Assembly: GCA_014860805.1 (NCBI GenBank)
Contig: JACZJB010000056.1
Location: 1 to 64,000, forward strand
Length of the DNA: 64,000 nt
DNA from: Anaerolineales bacterium
GTDB lineage: Bacteria > Chloroflexota > Anaerolineae > Anaerolineales > Villigracilaceae
Reading direction: 5' to 3'
This document shows positions 1 to 9,713 of the stretch, piece by piece; the stretch's first letter is position 1, and each line of letters opens with the position of its first letter. The notes beneath the pieces are model-generated. The model ran no database searches, was not told the DNA's origin, and saw only the letters and a program-made list of their open reading frames with translations. The position numbers were made by a program, and so were the translations under genes.

Positions 1-760
1 ATTCGCGTGTGCGCGTGGTGTGATCAAGATCGAGCATCTCTGTCATGAAGGTTTGATTTGTGCCAGCCTGCTGCAGAATGCGCCCATCGGGGTCAATGAT
101 GGTGGAACGTCCCCCGCCCCACGCGCCGATACCGTTGATACTGACAAAGTAGCATTGATTGAACAACGCGTTCGCGCGCGCCATCACCAACTCCAATTCT
201 CTATCAGAAGTCGGTGTCAGCGTCGGCTGGATGATAACTTCAGCGCCCATCCACGCCAGCGTGCGCGAGACCTCAGGGAACCACATATCGTAGCAAATGC
301 ACAAACCAAATCGCCCCACATTGGGAATATCGAACACACAGAATTGATCGCCTGCCGCCGTCCCTGCTTCGTATGGCAGCCACGGAAACATCTTGCGATA
401 CTTCGCCACAATATCGCCATCAGGGGAAATCACAACCGACGTGTTATACATTTTGTCATCTTCGATCTCCCACATTGAGCCGGGCACCAGCCACTGTCGA
501 GTCTTGCGCGCCAACTCACACAAACGATCCGTCATCGGCCCGGGCACGGGTCCGCTGTTTTTCTTGTACCAATTAACATCTACCGGGGTCTTGAATTGCA
601 CCAACCCCGGCACCACCAGCTCGTGATATACGATCATATTGACCCACGGCATCTGCTTGTGGATGTTTAACGCCACGTCAGACATTTTCTCAAACGTTCC
701 GTCCATATCCCACGCTTCTACGGACATTTGCACACCGGCGATTCCAAATAGACGACTCAT
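1..760 (-). CDS. Nitrilase-family carbon-nitrogen hydrolase (C-terminus cut by window edge)
   Basis: The frame opens at ATG 760-758 (MSRLFGIAGVQMS) and stays open to base 1, so about 253 residues are present and the stop lies outside. The catalytic triad of the family is visible in order: Glu in VYHELVVPG, Lys in KYRKMFPWLP and Cys in GLCICYDMWFPE. Family members hydrolyse C-N bonds of amides, nitriles or N-carbamoyl compounds. It lies 21 bp downstream of the peptide-importer ATPase on the same strand, which suggests that it acts on an imported amide-containing compound; the substrate cannot be read from sequence. Confidence 0.88.
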   Translation of the reverse strand, partial: MSRLFGIAGVQMSVEAWDMDGTFEKMSDVALNIHKQMPWVNMIVYHELVVPGLVQFKTPVDVNWYKKNSGPVPGPMTDRLCELARKTRQWLVPGSMWEIEDDKMYNTSVVISPDGDIVAKYRKMFPWLPYEAGTAAGDQFCVFDIPNVGRFGLCICYDMWFPEVSRTLAWMGAEVIIQPTLTPTSDRELELVMARANALFNQCYFVSINGIGAWGGGRSTIIDPDGRILQQAGTNQTFMTEMLDLDHTTRTRE

Positions 761-781
761 AATTTTCTCCGACGGATAAAT

Positions 782-1747
782 TTAATCAACAAAATGACAA
801 GCAACCTGCCGCCCGCCTCTTACCTGACGCAAAACTGGTTCTGTCTCCTGACACAGTTTCTGTGCGAGCGGGCACCTCGTATGGAAGCGACACCCCGAAG
901 GCGGGTTGACAGGACTTGGCACATTTCCCTCCAGTATTTTCAGTTCACGTTTATCTCCGACAACAGGCATGGGAATTGCGCCAAACAATGCCTGTGTATA
1001 TGGATGCAGAGGCGCGTTGTATATCTCTTCTGCTGAACCGACTTCCACCAATTTACCCAAATACATTACACCAATACGGTCGCTGATATGTTGCACCACA
1101 TTTAAATCGTGTGAAATGAAGAGATACGTGAGTCCTAGTGACCTTTTAAGATCGTCCAATAGATTGATGATCTGCGCCTGCACCGACACATCCAACGCGG
1201 ACGTTGGTTCGTCCAGCACGATCAGTTTGGGATTCAATGCCAATGCCCGCGCCACCGCCACGCGCTGGCATTGTCCGCCGGACATTTCATGCGGGAAGCG
1301 GTCGAGATGCTGCCTACCCAGCCCGACTTGTTCCAGCAATTCGATCACCCGCGGACGAATTCCATCCTTTGCCAAAATATTATGTGTCGTCAACGGCTCG
1401 GCAACAATTTGTTCCACTTTTAACCGAGGGCTGAGTGATGAAAGCGGGTTTTGGAACACGATCTGCATTTCACGGCGGACGGGTTTCATATCTCGCCTAC
1501 CAACCGCCGTGATGTCTTTTCCATCGAATACAATGCTGCCGGAGGTCGGGTCAATCAACCGCAGGATCATCCGCCCGAGCGTAGTCTTCCCGCATCCGGA
1601 TTCACCGACCAGCCCAAACGTCTCGCCAGAGGCGATGGAAAGGTCAACTCCATCCACCGCATAGACATGTTTGATGTCGCCCGAAAGCCATCCGCCGGGC
1701 AATCGGAAATATTTTTTGAGAGAGCGTGCTTCAACAAGATAATTCAT
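782..1747 (-). CDS. dppF: Di/oligopeptide ABC importer ATPase, DppF/OppF type
   Basis: A 321-residue nucleotide-binding subunit. Walker A (GESGCGKTTLGR), signature (MSGGQCQRVAVARAL) and Walker B (LIVLDEPTSALD) are intact. The C-terminal cysteine-containing extension typical of peptide importers is present (CRFHTRCPLAQKLC). The open frame extends to a TTG at 1765, but the ATG at 1747 overlaps the stop of the preceding gene as ATGA, so I chose it. It forms an ATPase heterodimer with the DppD-like subunit. Last ABC gene of the five-gene importer operon; specificity (di-, oligopeptide, nickel, other) is unknown. Confidence 0.92.
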   Translation of the reverse strand: MNYLVEARSLKKYFRLPGGWLSGDIKHVYAVDGVDLSIASGETFGLVGESGCGKTTLGRMILRLIDPTSGSIVFDGKDITAVGRRDMKPVRREMQIVFQNPLSSLSPRLKVEQIVAEPLTTHNILAKDGIRPRVIELLEQVGLGRQHLDRFPHEMSGGQCQRVAVARALALNPKLIVLDEPTSALDVSVQAQIINLLDDLKRSLGLTYLFISHDLNVVQHISDRIGVMYLGKLVEVGSAEEIYNAPLHPYTQALFGAIPMPVVGDKRELKILEGNVPSPVNPPSGCRFHTRCPLAQKLCQETEPVLRQVRGGRQVACHFVD

Positions 1748-2709
1748 TGGCTGATAAGGAAACAAGCTGACTGATGTCTTTCACTTACATTAAAAAGGGA
1801 AGGCGCTTCGGTCTGGCATCGCTCAAACACAAATTCGCAGCGCGGCGCGAATGGGCATCCCTGTACAGCGCCCGGATTGGATGGAACTGTGCCAGAAATT
1901 GCTTCCATTCGTTTGCCGCGTGAGCCGGGTTTTGGAATGGCGTTCATAAGTCCGCGTGTGTAAGGATGCTGGGGCTTGTTGAAAATGTCCTGCGTGGAAC
2001 CGATCTCTGCCACGCGCCCGGCGTAAAGGACTGCGAGACGGTCACAGGTTTGCGCGACAACACCAAGGTTATGCGTGATGAGAATAACGGAAAAATCGAA
2101 TTGCGTTTGCAACTCGCGCAACAGCCGCAGGATCTGCGCCTGAATGGTGACATCGAGCGCAGTGGTCGGTTCGTCTGCGATGAGCAGGCGCGGCTCACAA
2201 GAAAGTGCCATAGCGATCATCACCCGCTGCTGCTGCCCGCCCGAAAGTTGATGCGGATACGCCGACAACATGCGTTTGATGTCGGGCAAGCCCACAGCCG
2301 TCAACATTTGTGCGGCGCGTTCGCTGGCATCTTTTTTACTCATGCCTTTATGCTGGCGAAGCACACGCTCCATTTGCGAGCCAATGGTGAAAACCGGGTT
2401 AAGCGATGAAGACGGGTCCTGAAAGATCATCGCGATGTCACCACCGCGAATGGATTCCATTTCCTTGGCCGGCAGTGTCAGCAGATTCTTATCCCAAAAT
2501 ACGATCTCGCCATTTGTGATATGTGCAGAACGGGGAAGCAGTCGCAGGATCGAAAGCCCGGTCACGGTTTTGCCGCAGCCGGTTTCGCCAACCAAGCCGA
2601 ATATTTCACGCGTGAGCACATCAAACGAAATACCGTTCAATGCTTTGAGCGTGCCACGCTCGGTCTTGAATTCCAACGAAAGGTCTTTGACTTCGAGGAG
2701 TTTACTCAT
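1744..2709 (-). CDS. dppD: Di/oligopeptide ABC importer ATPase, DppD/OppD type
   Basis: A 321-residue ATPase with Walker A GETGCGKTVTGLS, signature LSGGQQQRVMIAMAL and Walker B LLIADEPTTALD. The C-terminal peptide-transporter domain carries CPFAPRCEFVFERC. Start and stop both overlap the neighbouring genes by ATGA, showing translational coupling within the importer operon. It powers uptake together with the DppF-like subunit at the cytoplasmic face of the two permeases. Confidence 0.93.
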   Translation of the reverse strand: MSKLLEVKDLSLEFKTERGTLKALNGISFDVLTREIFGLVGETGCGKTVTGLSILRLLPRSAHITNGEIVFWDKNLLTLPAKEMESIRGGDIAMIFQDPSSSLNPVFTIGSQMERVLRQHKGMSKKDASERAAQMLTAVGLPDIKRMLSAYPHQLSGGQQQRVMIAMALSCEPRLLIADEPTTALDVTIQAQILRLLRELQTQFDFSVILITHNLGVVAQTCDRLAVLYAGRVAEIGSTQDIFNKPQHPYTRGLMNAIPKPGSRGKRMEAISGTVPSNPGAVQGCPFAPRCEFVFERCQTEAPSLFNVSERHQSACFLISQ

Positions 2710-3596
2710 TTGTATTGCCTTGGGTCAAAGATGTCGCGCAATGTGTCACCCAGCAGGTTGAACGCCAGCACCACAACAAAGATCGCAATGCCGGGATACG
2801 TCGCAACCCACCACTGATTCAAAATCAGCTCGCGCCCCTCGCTCACCATCAAACCCCAATCGGGAGCGGGCGGTTGTGTGCCAAGCCCGAGAAACGCCAA
2901 CCCGCCCATCGCAAGGATGACTGTCCCAAAATCGACGGTCGCTTGCACAAGGATTGGAGAAATGGTATTGGGCAGGATGTGCCGAATGATAATAACCGCA
3001 TCAGACACACCCACAGCTTGAGCGGCCTCTACGAAATATCTTTCCCTCAAACTGACCGCCACCCCGCGCGCGATGCGCGTGTACCACGGCCACCACGAAA
3101 TGACCAACGCGATGGCGGCGTTATCCAGCCCGCGCCCCATAGCGGAGGTGATCGCCATTGCCAGTAATAATGAAGGAAAGGCGAGGAATAAATCTGTGAC
3201 GCGCATGATGGTTTCATCCACCCAGCCGCCTTTATAGCCTGCCAATGCCCCAAGCGGAGTGCCGATCAATACCGCGAAGAAGACCACACCCATCGGCACG
3301 ATCAATGCCGCGCGTGAACCCATGATAATGCGGCTGAGCATATCACGCCCGAGTTTATCGGTGCCAAGCGGATGTTCCAATGAGGGAGCCAGCAGGGAAT
3401 TGGACGCATTCGTCTTGCCTGCGCCTTCCAGCGGATTCGGCGCGATCTGCGCCGCGAAAACTGCAATAAAAATGAAAAGAATAATAATGACAGTACTTGC
3501 CAGCGCAAGTGGGTCACGCAAGATGACTGTGAGTACGTGACGAGATGTCCGCGTACGTTCGTTCTCTGGCGCGGGGATGATCGGAATGCTGGTCAT
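2706..3596 (-). CDS. dppC: Di/oligopeptide ABC importer permease, DppC type
   Basis: A 296-residue integral membrane protein with about six hydrophobic segments. The hydrophilic N-terminus (MTSIPIIPAPENERTRTSR), the HPLGTDKLGRDMLSRI segment and the EAA-type ATPase-contact loop (EAAQAVGVSDAVIIIRHILP) are hallmarks of the DppC/OppC family. The ATG at 3594-3596 overlaps the TAA of the upstream permease as TAATG. It pairs with the DppB-like protein to form the peptide channel. Confidence 0.93.
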   Translation of the reverse strand: MTSIPIIPAPENERTRTSRHVLTVILRDPLALASTVIIILFIFIAVFAAQIAPNPLEGAGKTNASNSLLAPSLEHPLGTDKLGRDMLSRIIMGSRAALIVPMGVVFFAVLIGTPLGALAGYKGGWVDETIMRVTDLFLAFPSLLLAMAITSAMGRGLDNAAIALVISWWPWYTRIARGVAVSLRERYFVEAAQAVGVSDAVIIIRHILPNTISPILVQATVDFGTVILAMGGLAFLGLGTQPPAPDWGLMVSEGRELILNQWWVATYPGIAIFVVVLAFNLLGDTLRDIFDPRQYK

Positions 3597-4618
3597 TAGT
3601 GGAGACTCACTCGCGGATCCACCCAGGATTGGACAACGTCCACGATCAGGTTGATGATGACGTATCCTGCCGCGCCGAGCAGGGTCATGCCCATGATGGC
3701 GGGATAATCAAGATTCAACAACGAGCGGGTGGTGAAAAGTCCCAGCCCGGGCCAGGTGAAAATAATTTCAACAAAGAATGTACCCGTCAATGCAAAGGCG
3801 AAGGTCAAACCGATGACTGTCAGCGTGGGGGAGATGGCGTTTTTCAACGCGTATAGATAGGTGATGACGCTGTCCCGAATTCCATAAGCGCGGGCGGTAC
3901 GGATGTAATCCTGCTCCAGTACTTCGAGCATGGTGGCACGTGTCATGCGTGCAATGAGTCCGATGGGGTAGGCAGCAAGCGTAAAGGCGGGGAGGATCAA
4001 GTGTAGGAGAGCGTCTTTAAGGGCAACCCAGTTTTGTGTTAAGAAAGAATCGAGCACGATGAAGCGCGTGATCTCGGTCACAGGGCTGACGAAGCGCATA
4101 TCCGAATCCAGCCTGCCAATAAGCGGAAGCCATTCCAAATTGCGGAAGAAAATGATCTGAAGTAGAAGTCCAAGAAAAAAGGCGGGCATCGAAACGCCGA
4201 TGATGGACACGAGGCGGACGATGAGATCGGGGAGTCTGCCTTGCCATCTGGCGCTGATCACGCCGAGCGGAACGCCGATGAGCATGGCAATGAACATGCC
4301 AGCCAAAAGCAGTTCGAGCGTGGCTGGCAGACGTTCGGCAATCTCTTGTGTGATCGGACGTTTGGTGGAAATAGAGTTACCCAGATCGCCTTGCAAGAGT
4401 TCGCCAATGTAAATTGCATATTGCATGGGGAGAGGTTTATCCAGTCCGAGTTTAATGCGCACCCGTTCAAGTTCTTCTTCACGCGCTTTCGGACCGGCAT
4501 ACAACGAGGCGGCGTCAGCGGGAACCACCCTTGCAATCAAGAAGGTGATGATGGAGACTCCCAAAAGGACGAACAGGGAAATCAACAGGCGGCGCAGGAT
4601 GAATTCGAGATGACGCAT
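3596..4618 (-). CDS. dppB: Di/oligopeptide ABC importer permease, DppB type
   Basis: A 340-residue permease starting MRHLEFILRRLLISLFVLLG, the classic DppB/OppB N-terminal helix. The EAA-like loop (RTARAYGIRDSVITYLYALK) and an ending around WVDPRVSLH are also typical. The open frame extends to 4663, but residues MSGRRKVPSAQTPNV ahead of the ATG at 4618 do not fit the family and the gap to the binding-protein gene is otherwise short, so I chose 4618. Second gene of the importer operon. Confidence 0.93.
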   Translation of the reverse strand: MRHLEFILRRLLISLFVLLGVSIITFLIARVVPADAASLYAGPKAREEELERVRIKLGLDKPLPMQYAIYIGELLQGDLGNSISTKRPITQEIAERLPATLELLLAGMFIAMLIGVPLGVISARWQGRLPDLIVRLVSIIGVSMPAFFLGLLLQIIFFRNLEWLPLIGRLDSDMRFVSPVTEITRFIVLDSFLTQNWVALKDALLHLILPAFTLAAYPIGLIARMTRATMLEVLEQDYIRTARAYGIRDSVITYLYALKNAISPTLTVIGLTFAFALTGTFFVEIIFTWPGLGLFTTRSLLNLDYPAIMGMTLLGAAGYVIINLIVDVVQSWVDPRVSLH

Positions 4619-4669
4619 CACATTGGGAGTCTGGGCGGAGGGTACCTTCCTCCGCCCAGACAAAATGGA

Positions 4670-6310
4670 TTAATTGGCGGGGCGCAGTTCGTAGAAGAAG
4701 TACTGCACGAATGGATAGTTCAGATTGTACTGGAAGCCTTCGATATTCTTCGGGATGATGAAGACAGCTTTGGTATCGAAGAAGAACAAGCCGGGTGCTT
4801 CTTCCACGAGCAGGTTCATCGCTTCCACATACTTCGCCTGCGAAGCCGAGGGGTCGGTGACGGTCAGACCAATGGCTTCATCAACCAGTGCATTAAAGTC
4901 GGGATTGTTCCAGTAGGAGAGGTTGAAGAAAGGCTTTTCGGTGTAGTAGAACATCGACCAAAGGTTATCCGAACCGGCATCGGAGTAAGTGGGCCAGTAG
5001 AGGAGGAGGAACATATCCTGAGCATTGGCGGGATCGCTCTTGGCTTCTTCCCATTGCTGGCTGAAGGCAATTGGCTCAATGGTTACGTCCACACCGAGTT
5101 CGGCATAGGCATCCTTGATAAGCGGAGCGTAGGCTTCGTGGGTGGCGTTTTCTGCGGCATAGGTCAGGCGCAGGCTAAATCCGCCGCCTTCATAACCCGC
5201 TTCTGCAAGCAGCTCTTTGGCTTTATCAATATCGTAGGTGTATTGGTTCACATCCGGCGACCAGGGCCACACACCAGCAGGGACGGGTCCACGGCTTTGT
5301 GTGCCAAGGCCTTTGACACTTAAGGCAATGATGTCATCGTAGGGGATAGCGTAGGAAAGCGCCTGGCGGACTTTTGCGTTATCGAGAGGCGGGCGCAGAG
5401 TGTTGAAGAAGCCCACGTAGTTAAAGAAGGAAGGTTCTTCAAGATAGGTGTAATCGGGGTTGTCTTTGAACGTGCCATAGTTATCGCGTGGAATGCTGGT
5501 GACCAGGTCCACGTCGCCGGCTTCGAGCAATTGTTGCTGGGTCAACGCTTCGGGGATGATCTGCACGAGGACGGTATCGTATTGTCCAGCTTCCCAGCCG
5601 CCCCAATAATTTTCATATTTCTGGAAGACGATCTCTTGATCAGGGACATAGGATTCGATCACATACGGACCGGTTCCTGCTTCTATGCCATTTGACCAGT
5701 AGTTTTCGTCGGCTGCAGCGGCATCCAAAGCCTTGGGGCTGACGATCCAGGCTCCGTAGAGGGAAGAAGCGATCAAGTCAATGGGGGCAGACGCGCTCAG
5801 GTTGAATTGAACGGTCAAGTCGTCCACCGCTTCGATGCTGTCCACCATCCACCAAATGAAGGAAGCACCACCAGAGGTGCGGGCCGCATCCAGCGATTTG
5901 ATCACGGCATCCGCGTTCATTGGCTCACCGTCGTGGAACGTCACACCAGGGCGCAGGTTGAATGTCCATACGGTGCCGTCAGCGTTGGATTGCCAACTCT
6001 CGGCAAGCAGGGGCGTGAATTGCTCGGCAGAACCGGGCGGGTTAATGCGTAACAACTGCTCGTACACATTCGCCATGTACGCCGCTTCGGTTGAGAACGA
6101 CGCGATGGGATCCCAGGTGGTGATGTTGGCGGTGTTGGCAACTTTCAACACCGATGGCGCAGCAGGCTCTTCCACAACAGGTGCAGGGGCATCTGTTGCG
6201 GCAGATTCTGCCGGCTCAGCGGGCGCTTCGGTGACGGCTCCCCCGCCACAAGCGCTCAAGACAAGTGAAAGTGCAACCAGCAGGGACAGGAACAAGGTAA
6301 TGCGTTTCAT
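4670..6310 (-). CDS. Peptide ABC transporter substrate-binding lipoprotein (family 5)
   Basis: A 546-residue extracytoplasmic solute-binding protein. The N-terminus MKRITLFLSLLVALSLVLSA is followed by Cys (SACGGG lipobox), then an Ala/Pro/Glu-rich linker of about 30 residues. The body shows the family-5 motifs WQSNADGTVWTFNLRPGVTF and YVGFFNTLRPPLDNAKVRQAL. It captures ligand and delivers it to the permeases encoded downstream. First gene of the importer operon, with a strong ribosome-binding site (GAGGAGATACT) before the ATG. Its promoter region is shared with the divergent regulator gene. Confidence 0.94.
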   Translation of the reverse strand: MKRITLFLSLLVALSLVLSACGGGAVTEAPAEPAESAATDAPAPVVEEPAAPSVLKVANTANITTWDPIASFSTEAAYMANVYEQLLRINPPGSAEQFTPLLAESWQSNADGTVWTFNLRPGVTFHDGEPMNADAVIKSLDAARTSGGASFIWWMVDSIEAVDDLTVQFNLSASAPIDLIASSLYGAWIVSPKALDAAAADENYWSNGIEAGTGPYVIESYVPDQEIVFQKYENYWGGWEAGQYDTVLVQIIPEALTQQQLLEAGDVDLVTSIPRDNYGTFKDNPDYTYLEEPSFFNYVGFFNTLRPPLDNAKVRQALSYAIPYDDIIALSVKGLGTQSRGPVPAGVWPWSPDVNQYTYDIDKAKELLAEAGYEGGGFSLRLTYAAENATHEAYAPLIKDAYAELGVDVTIEPIAFSQQWEEAKSDPANAQDMFLLLYWPTYSDAGSDNLWSMFYYTEKPFFNLSYWNNPDFNALVDEAIGLTVTDPSASQAKYVEAMNLLVEEAPGLFFFDTKAVFIIPKNIEGFQYNLNYPFVQYFFYELRPAN

Positions 6311-6336
6311 AGTATCTCCTCTTTTTGCATGGGTGA

Positions 6337-6378
6337 TTTTGCAATCTTAACATAGGCAATTTGCAAAAAGTTTGCAAA
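6337..6378. promoter_or_regulatory. Three TTTGCAA direct repeats in the divergent promoter
   Basis: The heptamer TTTGCAA occurs at 6338-6344, 6360-6366 and 6371-6377. Starts are 22 and 11 bp apart, exactly two turns and one turn of the helix. SARP-family activators are known to bind heptameric direct repeats with an 11-bp period near the -35 element, and the divergent regulator has a SARP/BTAD C-terminus. Inference: this is its binding site, controlling both its own gene and the peptide-import operon. Confidence 0.5.
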
Positions 6379-6401
6379 TTAGCTTTTTCGCCGACTATAA
6401 T
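6372..6401 (+). promoter_or_regulatory. Promoter of the SARP/MalT-type regulator
   Basis: A perfect TATAAT lies at 6396-6401, with TTGCAA at 6372-6377 as the -35 (18-bp spacer). That -35 is also the last heptamer of the operator repeats. Transcription would start near 6408, only about 14 nt before the ATG at 6422. This excludes the in-frame TTG at 6401, which lies inside the -10, as the start codon. Confidence 0.55.
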
Positions 6402-6421
6402 TGGCAAGCCCGACCTTCTTT

Positions 6422-9400
6422 ATGAAACCTTCCATACTTCTTCGCACCAAGTTTCTCGTTCCGCGCCCGCGCCCTGAACTCCTCCCCCGCCCGCGGCTTC
6501 TGGACTGGCTTAATTCCACATCGGATAAACGCCTGACCTTGCTCTCTGCCCCGGCGGGATATGGCAAAACCACCCTGCTCGCCGATTTCATCCACGCCTC
6601 AGACTCCGCCTATGCCTGGTACACCATGGATGCTGGCGATTCCGACCCGACCGTTTTCCTCACCTATTTAATAGAAGCCTTGCGCAGTATGAAGCGCATC
6701 CCCGAACCACTCACGCGCGCCATCGGTCAGACCGCCCAATCCCTGCTCGATAGCGCCGATACAACCGTTTCTCCTCAACGCGTGTTGACCGTCCTCGTCA
6801 ATGAACTTGCCGAAGAGATTGAAACGCCCTGGCTGATCGTGCTCGAAGATTATCACTACGTCACCAGCCCGGTCGTTCATCAACTAGTGGACTTTCTGCT
6901 CAAGAACGCGCCAGAAGGGTTGCGCCTGATCATCTCCACCCGCATGGATCCGCCGTTGGCGTTAGCTCGTTTACGTGCTCGTGGCCAGCTCGCAGAATTA
7001 CGCGCCTCATCCCTGCGCTTTCGCGATGATGAGGTCGCGAATTGGATGCAGTCCAATCTGCCCAATATCTCTACTGAAAATCTAAACCTGCTCAGCGAAA
7101 AGACCGAAGGCTGGGTGGCGGCATTACAGATCATCCGTTCCTCCCTCAGCGGACGCAATGCCCGCGATGTGGACGCCATGCTGGCAGGGTTGAGCGGCTC
7201 ACAGCAATTCGTCTTTGACTATCTGGCAGAAGAGGTTTTCAAACGATTGCCGGAAGATATACAAAAGTTCTTATTGCAAACTTCCATTCTCAGCCAAATG
7301 GATGCATCCGCCTGCAATGCTGTGGCGGGGGTGAAGAACGCCCAATCCATTCTGGAGGAGTTGGAAAAACAAAACCTTTTCCTCTCGTCGTTGGATTCGC
7401 AAAAACGCTGGTATCGCTATCACTATCTCTTTCGTCAATTTCTCCACAGCCGCTTGGAGCGGGACGGGACAGAATCGATCATCAGCGTGGAAAAAAGCGC
7501 AGGCACACACTATGAGTCGCAGGGCGAGTTGGAGGCGGCGCTGTCGCATTATCTCAATTCGGGGGATTTTGAATCCGCCGCGCGAGTCGTGTCAGTTTTT
7601 GCTGCTGATTACGTCGAGCGGGGACGCGTGGAGGTTTTGCATCACTATTTGAGCGCATTGCCAGATGACGTAATGAAATGCAACCCCGAGTTGTTATTGC
7701 AGCACGGCAACGCACACTGGCGGCTTGGTCAGACCGGTGCAGCGATTGCCGCCTATGAAGATGCGCGTTCATCTTTTTCATCACAAAACAATTCGAGCGG
7801 AGTCTGCCGCGCCCTGACTCATTTGGCGGAGGTCAACCGCGCGCAAGGCAATTATCGTCAGGCTGAGACCTTGTCCACTGAAGCGCTTTCTTTTGCGGAT
7901 GAAGATCATGCCGCGCGTGCAGAAGCTTTGATGGCGCTTGCGAAAAGCGTTGGTTTTCTCACCGGGATGGACAAAGGACGTCAACTTGCCGAGGAAGCCG
8001 TGGAAGAAGCACGCCTCGCCAAAGACAAAGTGAGCGCATTGGCGCGCGCGAACTTTCTGCAATCGCTCGGTCAGATCTGCTGGTGGCATGGCGACCCGCA
8101 GGCGACGGTGCGCTATTGTCAGGAAGCCTTGCAGATCGCACCGGAAGAGTTTTCCCCCATCGGTGCACAGGCGTATATCTCACTGGTCACGCCGTATTTG
8201 TATTGGCGCGAATTGGATAAATCCCTGCAATATGCCGAGCGGGGGTTGCAGATCGCGCAGACGCTCCACCTGAAAGAACTGCTTCCAAGCGCGTACACAG
8301 CACTGGGAAATGTGCTTACGCGTTTGGGGGAAACCGCGCGCGCAGAAGCCAGTTTGCGGCAGGGCATGGAGATCGGTCAGCAGTTGGGACTGGCTTCGTA
8401 TGAGCAGTTGATGGCGACGGGCTATCTCGCCTACAACCTGTGCGGACAGGGTCGCGTGGAGGAAGCTCACCAACTGGCGGAAGGTGCGTTGTGGTCGTAT
8501 ACAGGCAATCCCGATACCTATGAGGCGTATGTCTGCCGCAGTGTGCTGGCTGATGTTGCGCTGGAAAATCGTCAGCTTGAAAAAGCGGAACATTTATATA
8601 CCGACCTGGTGGAAGTTGGGGAGAGGCGTCAATTCCGCATTCCGCTGGCAATGGTGTATTTTGGGCTGGCTTATATTCATCTCGAAACCAAACGTCCAGA
8701 AAGCGGGTTGGAATACGCGCGCAAGGCGTTGCGTCTTATCGAAGCCTCCCGCACCTTTCAACTCTTCCTCGATCAAGGGATCCGCTCGCAGGTCGTGAGC
8801 GAGGCGCTGATCCGCGAGGGCGAGAAGAGTCCATTTCTTGAGCGCGTGCTGGAAAATCTGCCAGAGATGCCCATCGAAGTTTTGATTCAGGATCGTTACT
8901 CGATTCAAGTGCAGTGTTTTGGTAATTTTCGCGTTTTGCTAAATGGAGAGGAAGTTTCCCAGGATCGCTGGGTCTCTGCCAAGGCGCGTGATCTGTTAGC
9001 GTATTTTGTTACCATGCGCGGCGAAAAAAGCCCTGCGGATAAAGTCTTCGATGCCATCTGGGGAGAAAAGGAACGCACCAGCCGTACTGCTTTTCATACT
9101 GCGCTCTCACGGCTCCGCAACGCCCTCAAAGTTGGGGACGACAGCCCGAGGTTGATCCTCGTTGAAGTGGGGGAATACTGGCTGGATTCCGCCCGGTTCA
9201 GTATCGATGTGGATGAATTTAACCTATCCATCGCCAAGGCGCGTTCTGCTACGAGTCATGAAACCGCCGCTGAGTGGCACGAGCGGGCGGTCGCTTCCTA
9301 TCAGGGTGAATACCTGCAGAATCTGTATTACGAGTGGGTCTTCCCCGAACGCCGCAGGCTGGCGCAATCTTACCTGAACGCGTTGCAAGAACTGGCGACC

Positions 9401-9640
9401 TATTACCTGTCAACTCACGCCTCCAAACAGGCCGCTGTCTGTGCCGAAAAAGCCATCGCCCTCGACCCGCTGAACGAAGACATGTACTGCCTGTCCATGC
9501 GCGCGCACGCTGATCAGGGCGACCGCGCCGGTGTGGCAAGGGTCTACACCGAGTTGAAGTTACACTTGCAAACAGAGTTAAATGCCAAGCCCATGGCTGA
9601 AACGGCAAAACTTTACCGCGAAATGATGAATTTGAAATAA
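6422..9640 (+). CDS. SARP/MalT-type transcriptional regulator: NTPase, TPR, winged helix, BTAD
   Basis: A 1072-residue cytoplasmic regulator. A MalT-like N-terminus (MKPSILLRTKFLVP) leads to Walker A (SAPAGYGKTTLL, about residues 42-53) and Walker B (WLIVLEDYHYV, about 130-140). A long TPR-like helical repeat region fills about 400-800. A winged-helix domain follows (VQCFGNFRVLLNGEEVSQD, about 835), then a bacterial transcriptional activator domain to the end. This order matches AfsR/SARP-like activators, except that the DNA-binding part is C-terminal. It is probably a signal-gated ATPase switch. It is divergent from the peptide importer, whose promoter region it likely controls. Confidence 0.88.
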   Translation: MKPSILLRTKFLVPRPRPELLPRPRLLDWLNSTSDKRLTLLSAPAGYGKTTLLADFIHASDSAYAWYTMDAGDSDPTVFLTYLIEALRSMKRIPEPLTRAIGQTAQSLLDSADTTVSPQRVLTVLVNELAEEIETPWLIVLEDYHYVTSPVVHQLVDFLLKNAPEGLRLIISTRMDPPLALARLRARGQLAELRASSLRFRDDEVANWMQSNLPNISTENLNLLSEKTEGWVAALQIIRSSLSGRNARDVDAMLAGLSGSQQFVFDYLAEEVFKRLPEDIQKFLLQTSILSQMDASACNAVAGVKNAQSILEELEKQNLFLSSLDSQKRWYRYHYLFRQFLHSRLERDGTESIISVEKSAGTHYESQGELEAALSHYLNSGDFESAARVVSVFAADYVERGRVEVLHHYLSALPDDVMKCNPELLLQHGNAHWRLGQTGAAIAAYEDARSSFSSQNNSSGVCRALTHLAEVNRAQGNYRQAETLSTEALSFADEDHAARAEALMALAKSVGFLTGMDKGRQLAEEAVEEARLAKDKVSALARANFLQSLGQICWWHGDPQATVRYCQEALQIAPEEFSPIGAQAYISLVTPYLYWRELDKSLQYAERGLQIAQTLHLKELLPSAYTALGNVLTRLGETARAEASLRQGMEIGQQLGLASYEQLMATGYLAYNLCGQGRVEEAHQLAEGALWSYTGNPDTYEAYVCRSVLADVALENRQLEKAEHLYTDLVEVGERRQFRIPLAMVYFGLAYIHLETKRPESGLEYARKALRLIEASRTFQLFLDQGIRSQVVSEALIREGEKSPFLERVLENLPEMPIEVLIQDRYSIQVQCFGNFRVLLNGEEVSQDRWVSAKARDLLAYFVTMRGEKSPADKVFDAIWGEKERTSRTAFHTALSRLRNALKVGDDSPRLILVEVGEYWLDSARFSIDVDEFNLSIAKARSATSHETAAEWHERAVASYQGEYLQNLYYEWVFPERRRLAQSYLNALQELATYYLSTHASKQAAVCAEKAIALDPLNEDMYCLSMRAHADQGDRAGVARVYTELKLHLQTELNAKPMAETAKLYREMMNLK

Positions 9641-9713
9641 CTGAACTACAGCTTTACAGATTAACTTATCTAAATCTCCATATTCCTGATTTCAAAACAA
9701 AACCGGCAATTTT

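Noticed and set aside
906-1664. Long plus-strand frame opposite the DppF-like ATPase
   Set aside because: Shadow of the ATPase gene; Walker and signature motifs belong to the minus strand.
4241-5323. A 360-residue plus-strand reading frame
   Set aside because: It is antisense to the permease and binding-protein genes, which have clear family motifs; the frame is low in hydrophobic structure and matches nothing.
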